Assembly: GCF_019880365.1 (NCBI RefSeq) | Contig: NZ_CP082271.1 | Location: 1,984,001-2,048,000, forward strand | Length of the DNA stretch: 64,000 nt | Direction: 5' to 3' | DNA from: Pseudomonas sp. DNDY-54 | Lineage (GTDB): Bacteria > Pseudomonadota > Gammaproteobacteria > Pseudomonadales > Pseudomonadaceae | Made by a program: the position numbers and the translations under genes | The notes under the pieces: model-generated | The model's input: the letters and a program-made list of their open reading frames with translations, nothing else | Told to the model about the DNA's origin: nothing | The model's database searches: none | Shown here: one piece after another, positions 1 through 7,246 of the stretch | Numbering within the stretch: position 1 is the stretch's first letter | Layout: every line of letters starts with the position of its first letter

Positions 1-638
1 CCGTGCGGCGCTGCCTGCACACATTGATCAAGCTCGGTTACGCCACGACCGATGGGCGCACCTATTCGTTGTTGCCAAAAGTCCTCACGCTCGGGCACGC
101 CTATCTGTCGTCCACACCGCTGGCGGTGACGGCGCAGCCGATCCTCGATCGGCTCAGCGATGAGCTACACGAAGCCTGTTCGATGGCCACGCTGGAAGGC
201 GACGAAGTGCTGTATGTGGCGCGATCGGCCACGCCCCAGCGGTTGATCTCGGTGGATCTCAGCGTGGGCAGCCGTTTGCCTGCCTACTGCACCTCGATGG
301 GTCGGATTCTGCTGGCTGCGCTGGACGACGCGGCACTGACGGAGTACCTCGAGCACGCGAATCTTCAGGTCAAGACCAGCCGCACGCTGCATACGCCTGA
401 AGCGATTCGTGCGTCGGTTGAGGAAATAAGGCAGAAGGGTTGGGTCATCATCGATCAGGAGCTTGAGGTCGGCTTGCGCTCGCTGGCCGTGCCGCTGAAG
501 GACTCTGCCGGGCAGGTGCTGGCCGCGCTCAACGTTGGCACCCATGCGAGCCGGGTGACCAAGCAGGAGCTGGAGTCCCGCTTCCTGCCGGTTTTGCTGG
601 AGGCGAGCAGGGAACTGAGCACGCGACTCTTCCACTGA
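1..638 (+). CDS. pcaR: IclR-family activator PcaR, 5'-truncated by the window edge
   Basis: This is the C-terminal ~212 residues of an IclR-family regulator; the N-terminal helix-turn-helix start lies before the window. The visible part begins at the end of the DNA-binding wing (RRCLHTLIKLGYA) and continues through the IclR effector domain (LLPKVLTLGHAYLSS; AYCTSMGRILLAAL; EVGLRSLAVPL). PcaR activates pca genes in response to beta-ketoadipate. The assignment to PcaR rather than another IclR protein comes from the adjoining pcaIJF genes and from a close match to the known PcaR operator 50 bp downstream at 687-701. The gene reads toward pcaI with a 162 bp gap that holds the operator. Confidence 0.88.
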   Translation, partial: VRRCLHTLIKLGYATTDGRTYSLLPKVLTLGHAYLSSTPLAVTAQPILDRLSDELHEACSMATLEGDEVLYVARSATPQRLISVDLSVGSRLPAYCTSMGRILLAALDDAALTEYLEHANLQVKTSRTLHTPEAIRASVEEIRQKGWVIIDQELEVGLRSLAVPLKDSAGQVLAALNVGTHASRVTKQELESRFLPVLLEASRELSTRLFH

Positions 639-686
639 TTGACCACGCCGGTGCTCATTCAAACTTGCCGGGACGGGTACGCTTCT

Positions 687-720
687 GTTCGATAATCGCA
701 CAATGAATCGATTATCGGAT
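687..720. promoter_or_regulatory. PcaR operator / pcaIJF promoter region
   Basis: GTTCGATAATCGCAC at 687-701 matches, from memory, the 15-bp PcaR site described at the pcaIJ promoter of Pseudomonas putida. A second CGATAATCG core lies in inverted orientation at 709-717 (read as CGATTATCG on the plus strand), 10 bp from the first (690-698). GATAAT at 691-696 could serve as the -10 hexamer, with a poor TTGCCG at 665-670 and 20 bp spacing, as expected of an activator-dependent promoter. Binding by PcaR is inferred from sequence similarity. Confidence 0.75.
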
Positions 721-800
721 TGTTCTGGTTTCATTCGGTGGTTAGTGTTGATGGCACGCGCTTCTCTCTGCGCACCCAGACACCAACATGAGACCGACCC

Positions 801-1670
801 ATGGCTGAACTCCTATCCCTTCGCGAAGCAGTGGATCGCTTCGTCAGCAGCGGGGATACCGTTGCCCTTGAAGGCTTCACGCACCTGATTCCAACGGCCG
901 CTGCGCACGAGATCATTCGCCAGGACAAAAAGGACCTGACACTGGTGCGGATGACGCCCGACCTCGTCTATGACCTGCTGATCGGTGCCGGCTGCGCGAA
1001 AAAGCTGGTGTTTTCCTGGGGCGGCAATCCGGGCGTCGGCTCCCTTCATCGCCTCCGTGACGCTGTAGAAAAACAGTGGCCGCAGCCGCTGGAGATCGAA
1101 GAGCACAGCCATGCTGACCTGGCTAATGCCTATGTCGCTGGCGCTTCGGGTCTGCCGTTCGCCGTGCTGCGGGCCTATCTGGGCTCGGACCTTCCAAAGG
1201 TCAATCCGATGATCAAGTTCATCGATTGCCCCTTCACCGGTGAAAAACTGGCTGCCGTGCCGAGCGTGCGCCCGGATGTCACCGTGATCCATGCGCAGAA
1301 AGCCGACCGCAAAGGCAACGTGCTGATTGCCGGGATTCTTGGCGTGCAGAAGGAAGCGGCGCTGGCGGCCAAGCGCTGCATCGTTACCGTCGAAGAAATC
1401 GTCGATGACCTTCAGGCCCCGATGAATGCCTGCGTCCTGCCGACCTGGGCGTTGAGCGCCGTTTGTCTGGTGCCGGGAGGGGCGCATCCGTCCTACGCGC
1501 ATGGCTATTACGAGCGCGACAACCGCTTCTACCAGCAGTGGGACCCGGTTGCTCGCGACCGCGACAGCTTCACCGCCTGGATCGACGAGTTCATTCGCGG
1601 TACCGAAGATTTTTCAGCCTTTCAAGAAAAGATAGGGGCCAAGCTGGCCGCGCAGCAGGAGGCCAACTGA
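801..1670 (+). CDS. pcaI: 3-oxoadipate CoA-transferase subunit A (long PcaI/CatI type)
   Basis: Alpha subunit of a heterodimeric family I CoA-transferase that moves CoA from succinyl-CoA to 3-oxoadipate in the beta-ketoadipate pathway; cytoplasmic. The 289-residue protein has the CoA-transferase alpha fold signature (FSWGGNPGVGSLHRLRDA around residue 75; VTVIHAQKADRKGNVLIAG around 155-175). It is longer than the classical ~230-residue PcaI and resembles the CatI-type long form. ATG at 801 is preceded by a weak GAG-type ribosome site. Its TGA overlaps the ATG of the next gene by one base, so A and B subunits are translationally coupled. The PcaR operator lies about 100 bp upstream. Confidence 0.92.
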   Translation: MAELLSLREAVDRFVSSGDTVALEGFTHLIPTAAAHEIIRQDKKDLTLVRMTPDLVYDLLIGAGCAKKLVFSWGGNPGVGSLHRLRDAVEKQWPQPLEIEEHSHADLANAYVAGASGLPFAVLRAYLGSDLPKVNPMIKFIDCPFTGEKLAAVPSVRPDVTVIHAQKADRKGNVLIAGILGVQKEAALAAKRCIVTVEEIVDDLQAPMNACVLPTWALSAVCLVPGGAHPSYAHGYYERDNRFYQQWDPVARDRDSFTAWIDEFIRGTEDFSAFQEKIGAKLAAQQEAN

Positions 1671-2464
1671 TGAACGCTCACGCCAATGACTACAGCACAA
1701 ACGAAATGATGACGGTTGCAGCGTCCCGTCGCCTGGGTAATGGGAGTGTCTGTTTTGTCGGCATCGGCCTGCCGTCCAAGGCGGCCAACTTGGCTCGCCT
1801 GGCCCATGCGCCTGAAGTGGTGCTGATCTATGAGTCCGGTCCGATCGGTGCCAAGCCGTCCGTATTGCCCTTGTCCATCGGTGATGGCGAGCTGGCGGAG
1901 ACGGCCGACACCGTGGTGCCGACCGCCGAGATATTCCGATACTGGCTGCAGGGCGGGCGGATCGACGTCGGTTTCCTCGGCGCGGCGCAGGTCGACAAGT
2001 ACGGCAACATCAACACCACGGTGATTGGCGACTATCACCAACCGAAAGTTCGCTTGCCAGGGGCGGGCGGCGCGCCAGAAATTGCCGGCTCGGCGAAGCA
2101 GGTGCTGATCATCCTCAAGCAATCGCATCGCACCTTCGTCGACAAGCTGGCGTTCATCACGTCGGTCGGTTTTGGTGAAGGCGGGGAGCATCGCAAGCAG
2201 CTCGGTTTGCCAGGCAATGGGCCGGTGGGAATCATCACCGACCTGTGCATCATGGAGCCCGAAGCGGGGTCCAACGAATTCGTGGTGACCTCGCTGCATC
2301 CGGGTGTGACCCGTGAACAGGTGGTCGAAAACACCGGGTGGGCGATTCGGTTCGCTGATGATCTGGGCGAAACCGCGCCACCAACCGAACACGAGCTGGG
2401 AGCGCTGCGTGCCCTTGAAGCCCGCACCGCTGCCGCCCACGGACAATCTGGAGGTGACGAGTGA
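1670..2464 (+). CDS. pcaJ: 3-oxoadipate CoA-transferase subunit B (PcaJ/CatJ type)
   Basis: Beta subunit (264 residues) carrying the catalytic glutamate that forms the glutamyl-CoA thioester. The motif YESGPIGAKP places this residue at Glu55, in the usual ESG context of family I CoA-transferases. ATG at 1670 is chosen because it forms a TGATG overlap with pcaI; an upstream extension in this frame would run far into pcaI. The protein acts with PcaI on 3-oxoadipate. Its stop overlaps the GTG start of pcaF (GTGA), so pcaI-J-F form one tightly coupled operon. Confidence 0.93.
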   Translation: MNAHANDYSTNEMMTVAASRRLGNGSVCFVGIGLPSKAANLARLAHAPEVVLIYESGPIGAKPSVLPLSIGDGELAETADTVVPTAEIFRYWLQGGRIDVGFLGAAQVDKYGNINTTVIGDYHQPKVRLPGAGGAPEIAGSAKQVLIILKQSHRTFVDKLAFITSVGFGEGGEHRKQLGLPGNGPVGIITDLCIMEPEAGSNEFVVTSLHPGVTREQVVENTGWAIRFADDLGETAPPTEHELGALRALEARTAAAHGQSGGDE

Positions 2465-3666
2465 CACGCGAAGTCTTTATCTGCGACGCCGTACGGACGC
2501 CCATCGGCCGCTTCGGCGGGGCTTTGGCTGCCGTGCGTACCGACGACCTGGCGGCCACGCCGATCAAAGCCCTGCTGGAACGCAATCCCGGACTCGATCC
2601 TGCAGCGATCGAAGAGGTCTTCATGGGTAGCGCCAACCAGGCCGGCGAGGACAACCGTAACGTGGCGCGCATGGCCGCACTGCTGGCCGGCCTGCCGGAA
2701 ACCGTGCCGGGTGTGACCCTTAACCGCCTCTGCGCCTCGGGGATGGATGCCGTGGGCAGCGCCTTCCGCGCCATTGCCTGTGGTGAGATGGAGTTGGCCA
2801 TCGCCGGCGGGGTCGAGTCCATGACCCGCGCGCCTTACGTGATGGGCAAGGCCGACACCGCCTTCGGCAGAACCCAGAAGATCGAGGACACCACCATCGG
2901 GTGGCGCTTCATCAACCCGAAGATGAAAGAAATGTACGGCGTCGATGCCATGCCGCAGACCGCTGACAACGTTGCGGAAGCGCACAAAATCAGCCGCGAG
3001 GATCAGGACGCTTTCGCCCTGCGCAGCCAGCAGCGCACCGGCAAGGCGCAGGCCGCGGGGTTCTTCGCTGAGGAAATCGTTCCGGTGGTGATCAAGGGCC
3101 GCAAGGGTGACACCGTCGTGGATACCGACGAGCACCCGCGTCCGGACACCACGGCCGAGGCGCTGGCAAAGCTCAAACCTGTCAACGGACCGGACAAGAC
3201 CGTCACTGCGGGTAATGCGTCGGGCGTTAACGATGGCGCCGCCGCGCTGATTCTCGCCAGTGCTGAAGCGGTACAGAAGTACGGTCTCACGCCGCGCGCC
3301 AGGGTGCTCGGTATGGCCAGCGCTGGCGTCGCGCCACGCGTAATGGGCTACGGTCCGGTGCCGGCGGTGCGCAAACTGTGCGAGCGACTGAACCTTGCAG
3401 TAAGCGACTTCGACGTAATCGAACTCAATGAAGCCTTCGCCGCACAAGCGCTAGCGGTGACTCGCGATCTTGGTCTCGAAGACGACAGCCCAAAAGTCAA
3501 CCCGCAGGGTGGCGCCATTGCCCTCGGCCATCCGTTGGGTATGAGCGGCGCGCGGCTGGTACTGACGACGGTGCACGCGCTGGAAAAGAGCGGCGGCAAG
3601 CTCGGCCTGGCGACCATGTGTGTGGGTGTAGGGCAGGGACTGGCGTTAGCGGTTGAGAAAGTCTAG
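2461..3666 (+). CDS. pcaF: Beta-ketoadipyl-CoA thiolase
   Basis: Thiolase of 401 residues that cleaves 3-oxoadipyl-CoA to succinyl-CoA and acetyl-CoA, the last step of the pathway. Nucleophilic Cys91 lies in NRLCASGMDAVGSA, His357 in ALGHPLGMSGAR, and the second catalytic Cys387 in MCVGVGQG; length is normal for PcaF. GTG at 2461 overlaps the pcaJ stop and is preceded by GGAGGTGA, a strong ribosome site. The context of pcaI and pcaJ favours PcaF over a general acetyl-CoA acetyltransferase. Confidence 0.95.
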   Translation: MTREVFICDAVRTPIGRFGGALAAVRTDDLAATPIKALLERNPGLDPAAIEEVFMGSANQAGEDNRNVARMAALLAGLPETVPGVTLNRLCASGMDAVGSAFRAIACGEMELAIAGGVESMTRAPYVMGKADTAFGRTQKIEDTTIGWRFINPKMKEMYGVDAMPQTADNVAEAHKISREDQDAFALRSQQRTGKAQAAGFFAEEIVPVVIKGRKGDTVVDTDEHPRPDTTAEALAKLKPVNGPDKTVTAGNASGVNDGAAALILASAEAVQKYGLTPRARVLGMASAGVAPRVMGYGPVPAVRKLCERLNLAVSDFDVIELNEAFAAQALAVTRDLGLEDDSPKVNPQGGAIALGHPLGMSGARLVLTTVHALEKSGGKLGLATMCVGVGQGLALAVEKV

Positions 3667-3678
3667 GAGGCGCGCCGT

Positions 3679-3740
3679 GGTGGGCTGAAGCCCACCCTAC
3701 AAGAACTGCTGCACGCTGGTAGGGTGGGCTTCAGCCCACC
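3679..3740. repeat. Inverted pair of 22-bp palindromic repeats after pcaF
   Basis: A 22-base unit at 3679-3700 (core GGTGGGCTGAAGCCCACC plus CTAC) recurs as its exact reverse complement at 3719-3740, with 18 bases between. Each unit is itself nearly palindromic, and the pair can fold into one long stem. It begins 12 bases after the pcaF stop and may act as an operon-end hairpin. Similar short palindromes are common between genes in Pseudomonas stutzeri-like genomes, from memory. Confidence 0.85.
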
Positions 3741-3955
3741 AATATTTCACAGCTGTGATGGGCTCAGCCGCTCATGGCTAGTGCAGCGCCGGCTCATTCC
3801 TCAGCACAAACTTTAAATTTTTCGACTCCAGCATTTGCGCGGAGGATGGTGAAGCCCACCCTACGGCCGTGCTGAGCCTTTACGCAGTGGGGGTGAAGCA
3901 GAGCGCCCCCCGGGCCCACTCTACGAAGCCAACCTTTGTGTGGAGGTCCGCTCCC

Positions 3956-3977
3956 GTAGGGTGGGCTTCAGCCCACC
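3956..3977. repeat. Further copy of the 22-bp palindromic repeat
   Basis: GTAGGGTGGGCTTCAGCCCA plus CC at 3956-3977 is identical to the copy at 3719-3740. Partial copies lie nearby: GAAGCCCACCCTAC at 3851-3864 and a degenerate GGGCCCACTCTACGAAG around 3912-3928. The gap between pcaF and pcaD therefore carries at least three full and one to two decayed copies. Confidence 0.85.
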
Positions 3978-4113
3978 GTTGTGACCGCCATCGCGGCATA
4001 CGGCTTTTGATGGGCTTCGCGCCATGATGGATTACACATTGCGGCACGCCGCAAGCCCGTCGTTTTCGCTCGTTTTTGGCTAATTTTAGATCAATTTCCC
4101 AGAGAGATTTGCC

Positions 4114-4899
4114 ATGCCCACCGTCAAACTCGCCGATGGCGAACTGAACTACCGTCTCGAAGGCCCGGTCGATGCGCCGGTGCTGGTGCTGTCCAACTCG
4201 CTGGGCACCACGCACGAGATGTGGGATGCCCAGGTGCCTGCCTTCAGCGAGCAGTTCCGGGTGCTGCGCTACGACACACGCGGCCACGGCAGCTCGTCCG
4301 TCACGCCGGGGCCCTACAGCATCGAGCAACTTGGCCGCGATGTGCTGGGCCTGGCAGACGCGCTGGGTATCGACCGCTTCGCCTTCTGTGGTCTGTCCAT
4401 GGGCGGCCTGATTGGTCAATGGCTCGGCATCCATGCAGGCGAGCGTCTGACGCGGCTGGTGGTCTGCAATACCGGCGCGAAAATCGGCACCGATGAGGTC
4501 TGGAATGAGCGCATCGACACCGTGCTAGAAGGCGGCGAACAGACCATGCGCGACATGCGCGATGCGTCCGTCTCTCGTTGGTTTACCCCGGCATTTGCTG
4601 AGCAGCAGCTGGCCAAAGTCGCGCGCATTACCCAGATGATTGCCAGCACCTCACCCGCCGGTTATGCCGCCAATTGCGCTGCGGTGCGTGACGCCGATTA
4701 CCGTGAGCAGCTCGGCGCTATCAAAGTGCCGACGCTGATCGTCTGTGGCAGCCAGGACCCTGTGACGACACCCGACCATGGTCGTTTTATACAGGCGCGG
4801 GTGGAGGGCGCGGAACTCGTCGAATTCGAGGCTGCACACCTTTCCAACGTGGAGGCCGGTGACGCCTTCACTCAGCGCGTGCTGGCTTTCCTGCGCTGA
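4114..4899 (+). CDS. pcaD: 3-oxoadipate enol-lactonase
   Basis: Alpha/beta hydrolase (261 residues) that opens 3-oxoadipate enol-lactone to 3-oxoadipate, the step where the catechol and protocatechuate branches meet. The nucleophile Ser95 is in FCGLSMGGLIGQW, the acid is probably Asp215 in CGSQDPVTTPDHG, and the base is His242 in EAAHLSNVE. The N-terminal SNSLGTTHEMWDAQ is typical of PcaD. It has the same orientation as pcaIJF but is separated by 447 bases of repeats, and no pcaB, pcaC or pcaT neighbour is present, so it probably has its own promoter. Confidence 0.92.
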   Translation: MPTVKLADGELNYRLEGPVDAPVLVLSNSLGTTHEMWDAQVPAFSEQFRVLRYDTRGHGSSSVTPGPYSIEQLGRDVLGLADALGIDRFAFCGLSMGGLIGQWLGIHAGERLTRLVVCNTGAKIGTDEVWNERIDTVLEGGEQTMRDMRDASVSRWFTPAFAEQQLAKVARITQMIASTSPAGYAANCAAVRDADYREQLGAIKVPTLIVCGSQDPVTTPDHGRFIQARVEGAELVEFEAAHLSNVEAGDAFTQRVLAFLR

Positions 4900-4907
4900 T
4901 GGCGTAC

Positions 4908-4927
4908 CTGGGCCACCCAAGGCCCAG
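4908..4927. terminator. Possible hairpin terminator between pcaD and the tannase-family gene
   Basis: CTGGGCC-ACCCAA-GGCCCAG forms a perfect 7-bp stem 9 bases after the pcaD stop. The following GATTTAG is only weakly T-rich. It sits between convergent genes and could end the pcaD transcript; the weak U-tract keeps confidence low. Confidence 0.35.
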
Positions 4928-4990
4928 GATTTAGCACTGCCGGATGTGCGTCGCGGCGTCCCGTTGGTGTTGGCTGAGGACGCGACCACG

Positions 4991-6718
4991 TCAGTACCGT
5001 GTGTTGCGGGTCTTCACGCAGACGAACCTCGACGCATCGTTCACGTCGCCGCGACCTTTGTATTTCGGCCAAGCGGGATACTCGCAGAGTGGCCGCGTGC
5101 GACCCGGAACCGCGACAGTGTCGGTAACGACCTGTCGACGTGGGGCGACACCCATCTCCACCCAGTTCTCCAGCGCCGTCAGCGAATCCCAGGCGGCGTT
5201 GAAGACGGTACTCGCCGCGTGGGCATAGCCCGGTATCTCGTAGTAGCGCATGAAATGCCGAGTGCGGCCCATCCCCATGTCCCGTTGCACACGGCGATAG
5301 TATTCAGCGGTCGCGCGCGTGCTGACCAACTGATCCGATGTACCGTGAGCCATCAGGATCTTGCCACCGTTGGCCGCGAAGGCGGACAGGTCAGTCTCGT
5401 TAACGTCCTGGCGCAGCGACAGCGCATCGACACGTGCCTGCCAAGGTCCGAGGTTGGCTGGGTCCAGCGTCAGCGAGTTGAACGAGGGGTTACGGGTGAC
5501 GAAGTAGCGTACCCACTCATCCCAGAATCCTGAATGGTACGGCGCACCGTCGGCGAAACCGGTGCCATGGACCGGCATTGGGTAGTCCGGTTGCAACGTG
5601 TTCAAGCCCAGACGGTTGACCACCAATTGCAAGCCGGCGCCGGGACGTCCCAGATCGGTTCCCCAGGTATTGAAACCGGGGTAGCCGCGCTCGCCGCTTG
5701 CCAGAGGCTGGCTGAAGCGAATGGGGGTATCGAACACCTTGAGCGCGGTGATCTGTGCGTCGGACAGGCAGCTGTTTCCCGTGTCGACGCCGCCGCGGCA
5801 GCGTAGCGGACGGCCGTTGAGCTTTGCTTTGGACGGGTCAAACCAGGCGTTGCAGGCGCCCTGATTGCTGATGACACGGTCCTGCGCACCATCTAGCCCG
5901 TCACAGGCCTGCATGGCGGCTTGCAACAGCGCTGCTCGCTTTTCCAGGTTCGGAAACGCCCCCGGCTCCGCCAGTGCGCGGGTGATGCGACCGAACTGCA
6001 GATCCAGCGCCGCGGCGTTATAGGCCGGATAGAGAACGATGGCTCCGTGGAAATCGTCCGGCCACTGCTGGACGACGGCGAGCGCTTCACGGCCGCCGGT
6101 CGAGCCGCCGGCAAAGTAGCTGCGTACAGGCTGTTGTCCATAGCGCTGCTCGATCAGGTACATCGCCGTATCGCGTGTTTTTTTCAGCGCGTCGTGGGCG
6201 TAATTGGCCAACGCTTCATCGTTCCAGGCGAAATCTCCGGGGTTGACCGGGTTGGCCACATGGCCCGAGTCACTGCCGAATACGGCATAGCCACGCCCGA
6301 GTGGCGTAGGCTGGTCGACAGGGCCTGCCGGGACATTGCCGGCGACATTGGGAATGGTGCCGTTGTAGCCGCCACCGCCGAACATCATTGCTTTTTGGTT
6401 CCAGGCGTCCGGCAAGGCGATCTTCATCTTGATCGTCGGAGCGCTTGGGTCTACCGGGGCGATTGCCACGTCCAGCTCGCAATAAGGACCGAACGTCTGT
6501 GGCGCCGCGCCGCCGCCCGGTACGGCTGCCGCGGCGGTCACTGTCGCACCTGACGTAGGCAACATGATCGCTGCGGCCGGGATCCGTGCGCCGTTCAGCT
6601 CGCTACACGAGGCGGCTAGGGTTGGCTGCGCGATGGCCAACGCCAGCAAGGCGGGCACGGCCACGCGCAGAGGCGTTGATCGGATGTTGAGTAGACGGGT
6701 TCTGCGAGGTGCTTTCAT
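4991..6718 (-). CDS. Secreted tannase/feruloyl esterase (MHETase) family hydrolase without the CS-D-HC cysteines
   Basis: 575 residues with an N-terminal signal peptide (hydrophobic core about 19-36, cleavage probably after LAA/S). ATG at 6718 is chosen because GAAGGACG precedes it; a longer frame to 6793 has no such site. The catalytic triad appears intact: Ser206 in AGGSTGGRE, Asp462 in HGTSDQLVS, His500 in IPGYAHA. A calcium-loop-like segment ACDGLDGAQDRV (272-282) and a C-terminal GRTRPLCEYP also match the family that includes tannases, feruloyl esterases and Ideonella MHETase. The cysteines that normally neighbour Ser and His and form a disulfide are replaced by Gly205 and Ala501. The substrate is an ester, probably aromatic, but cannot be named. 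It is convergent with pcaD. Confidence 0.85.
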   Translation of the reverse strand: MKAPRRTRLLNIRSTPLRVAVPALLALAIAQPTLAASCSELNGARIPAAAIMLPTSGATVTAAAAVPGGGAAPQTFGPYCELDVAIAPVDPSAPTIKMKIALPDAWNQKAMMFGGGGYNGTIPNVAGNVPAGPVDQPTPLGRGYAVFGSDSGHVANPVNPGDFAWNDEALANYAHDALKKTRDTAMYLIEQRYGQQPVRSYFAGGSTGGREALAVVQQWPDDFHGAIVLYPAYNAAALDLQFGRITRALAEPGAFPNLEKRAALLQAAMQACDGLDGAQDRVISNQGACNAWFDPSKAKLNGRPLRCRGGVDTGNSCLSDAQITALKVFDTPIRFSQPLASGERGYPGFNTWGTDLGRPGAGLQLVVNRLGLNTLQPDYPMPVHGTGFADGAPYHSGFWDEWVRYFVTRNPSFNSLTLDPANLGPWQARVDALSLRQDVNETDLSAFAANGGKILMAHGTSDQLVSTRATAEYYRRVQRDMGMGRTRHFMRYYEIPGYAHAASTVFNAAWDSLTALENWVEMGVAPRRQVVTDTVAVPGRTRPLCEYPAWPKYKGRGDVNDASRFVCVKTRNTRY

Positions 6719-7246
6719 TGATGACGTCCTTCTTCTTTTTGTTGTTGTCGTATCGCTAGCAATCGGTGCCAGGTGCTTCTGGCAGGACTGCACGTCAGCG
6801 ACTAGGGCACCGTGGAGAGAGCCAAAGCCGTGCCACCACGAGCCCGTGCCGGTAAGCCGCCGATAGCCGGTATCGAATGCGTGCTAACCCGCTTTAGCTC
6901 AACGATAGAAGTCGCGAAGCAGTTGCGCGTGTGGATGGGCACCGTCCAGCGAGCGAGACATTCGACGCCTGAGTGTCATGTTCACCGGACACTCTGTCTC
7001 ACCACCCGGACGATTCGACAGGCGGCGTACATGGCCTCCGATTATGTGCGGGGCACGTGTGACGGCGGCAAGTGAGGTGTCGTCTTCGCTGTCTCCGGGT
7101 TACGTAAGGGTGCGGGCTCCGGATCGGTTAGTACGAACCGATCTGACGAACGAGCCCGGCTATTCCCAAAACCCCTGACTATACTTTTGTCGCATGTGCG
7201 CAACGGTCGCATGCCTTCCCAAATTCCGTAGAGAATCGCCCGCCCC
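6719..7246. other. Intergenic region between divergent esterase and antiporter genes
   Basis: About 530 bases separate two divergent genes, so both promoters should lie here. I see no coding signal with a ribosome site, no RNA gene and no strong repeat. A GAGAAT sequence about 10 bases before 7247 may be the antiporter ribosome site. Confidence 0.5.

Larger units (their letters stand above)
3667..4113. other. Intergenic region pcaF-pcaD, filled by repeats
   Basis: No convincing gene lies in these 447 bases. The stretch holds the palindromic repeats described separately and, at about 3980-4060, a decayed-looking segment rich in GGCTTCGCGCC-like half palindromes. In many pseudomonads pcaT, pcaB and pcaC flank pcaD; they are absent here. 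An AGAGAG ribosome site precedes pcaD. Confidence 0.6.

Noticed and set aside
2035..3447. 470-residue frame on the minus strand opposite pcaJ-pcaF
   Set aside because: Entirely opposite two clear genes; composition (His, Gly, Arg rich) is that of a shadow frame in GC-rich DNA.
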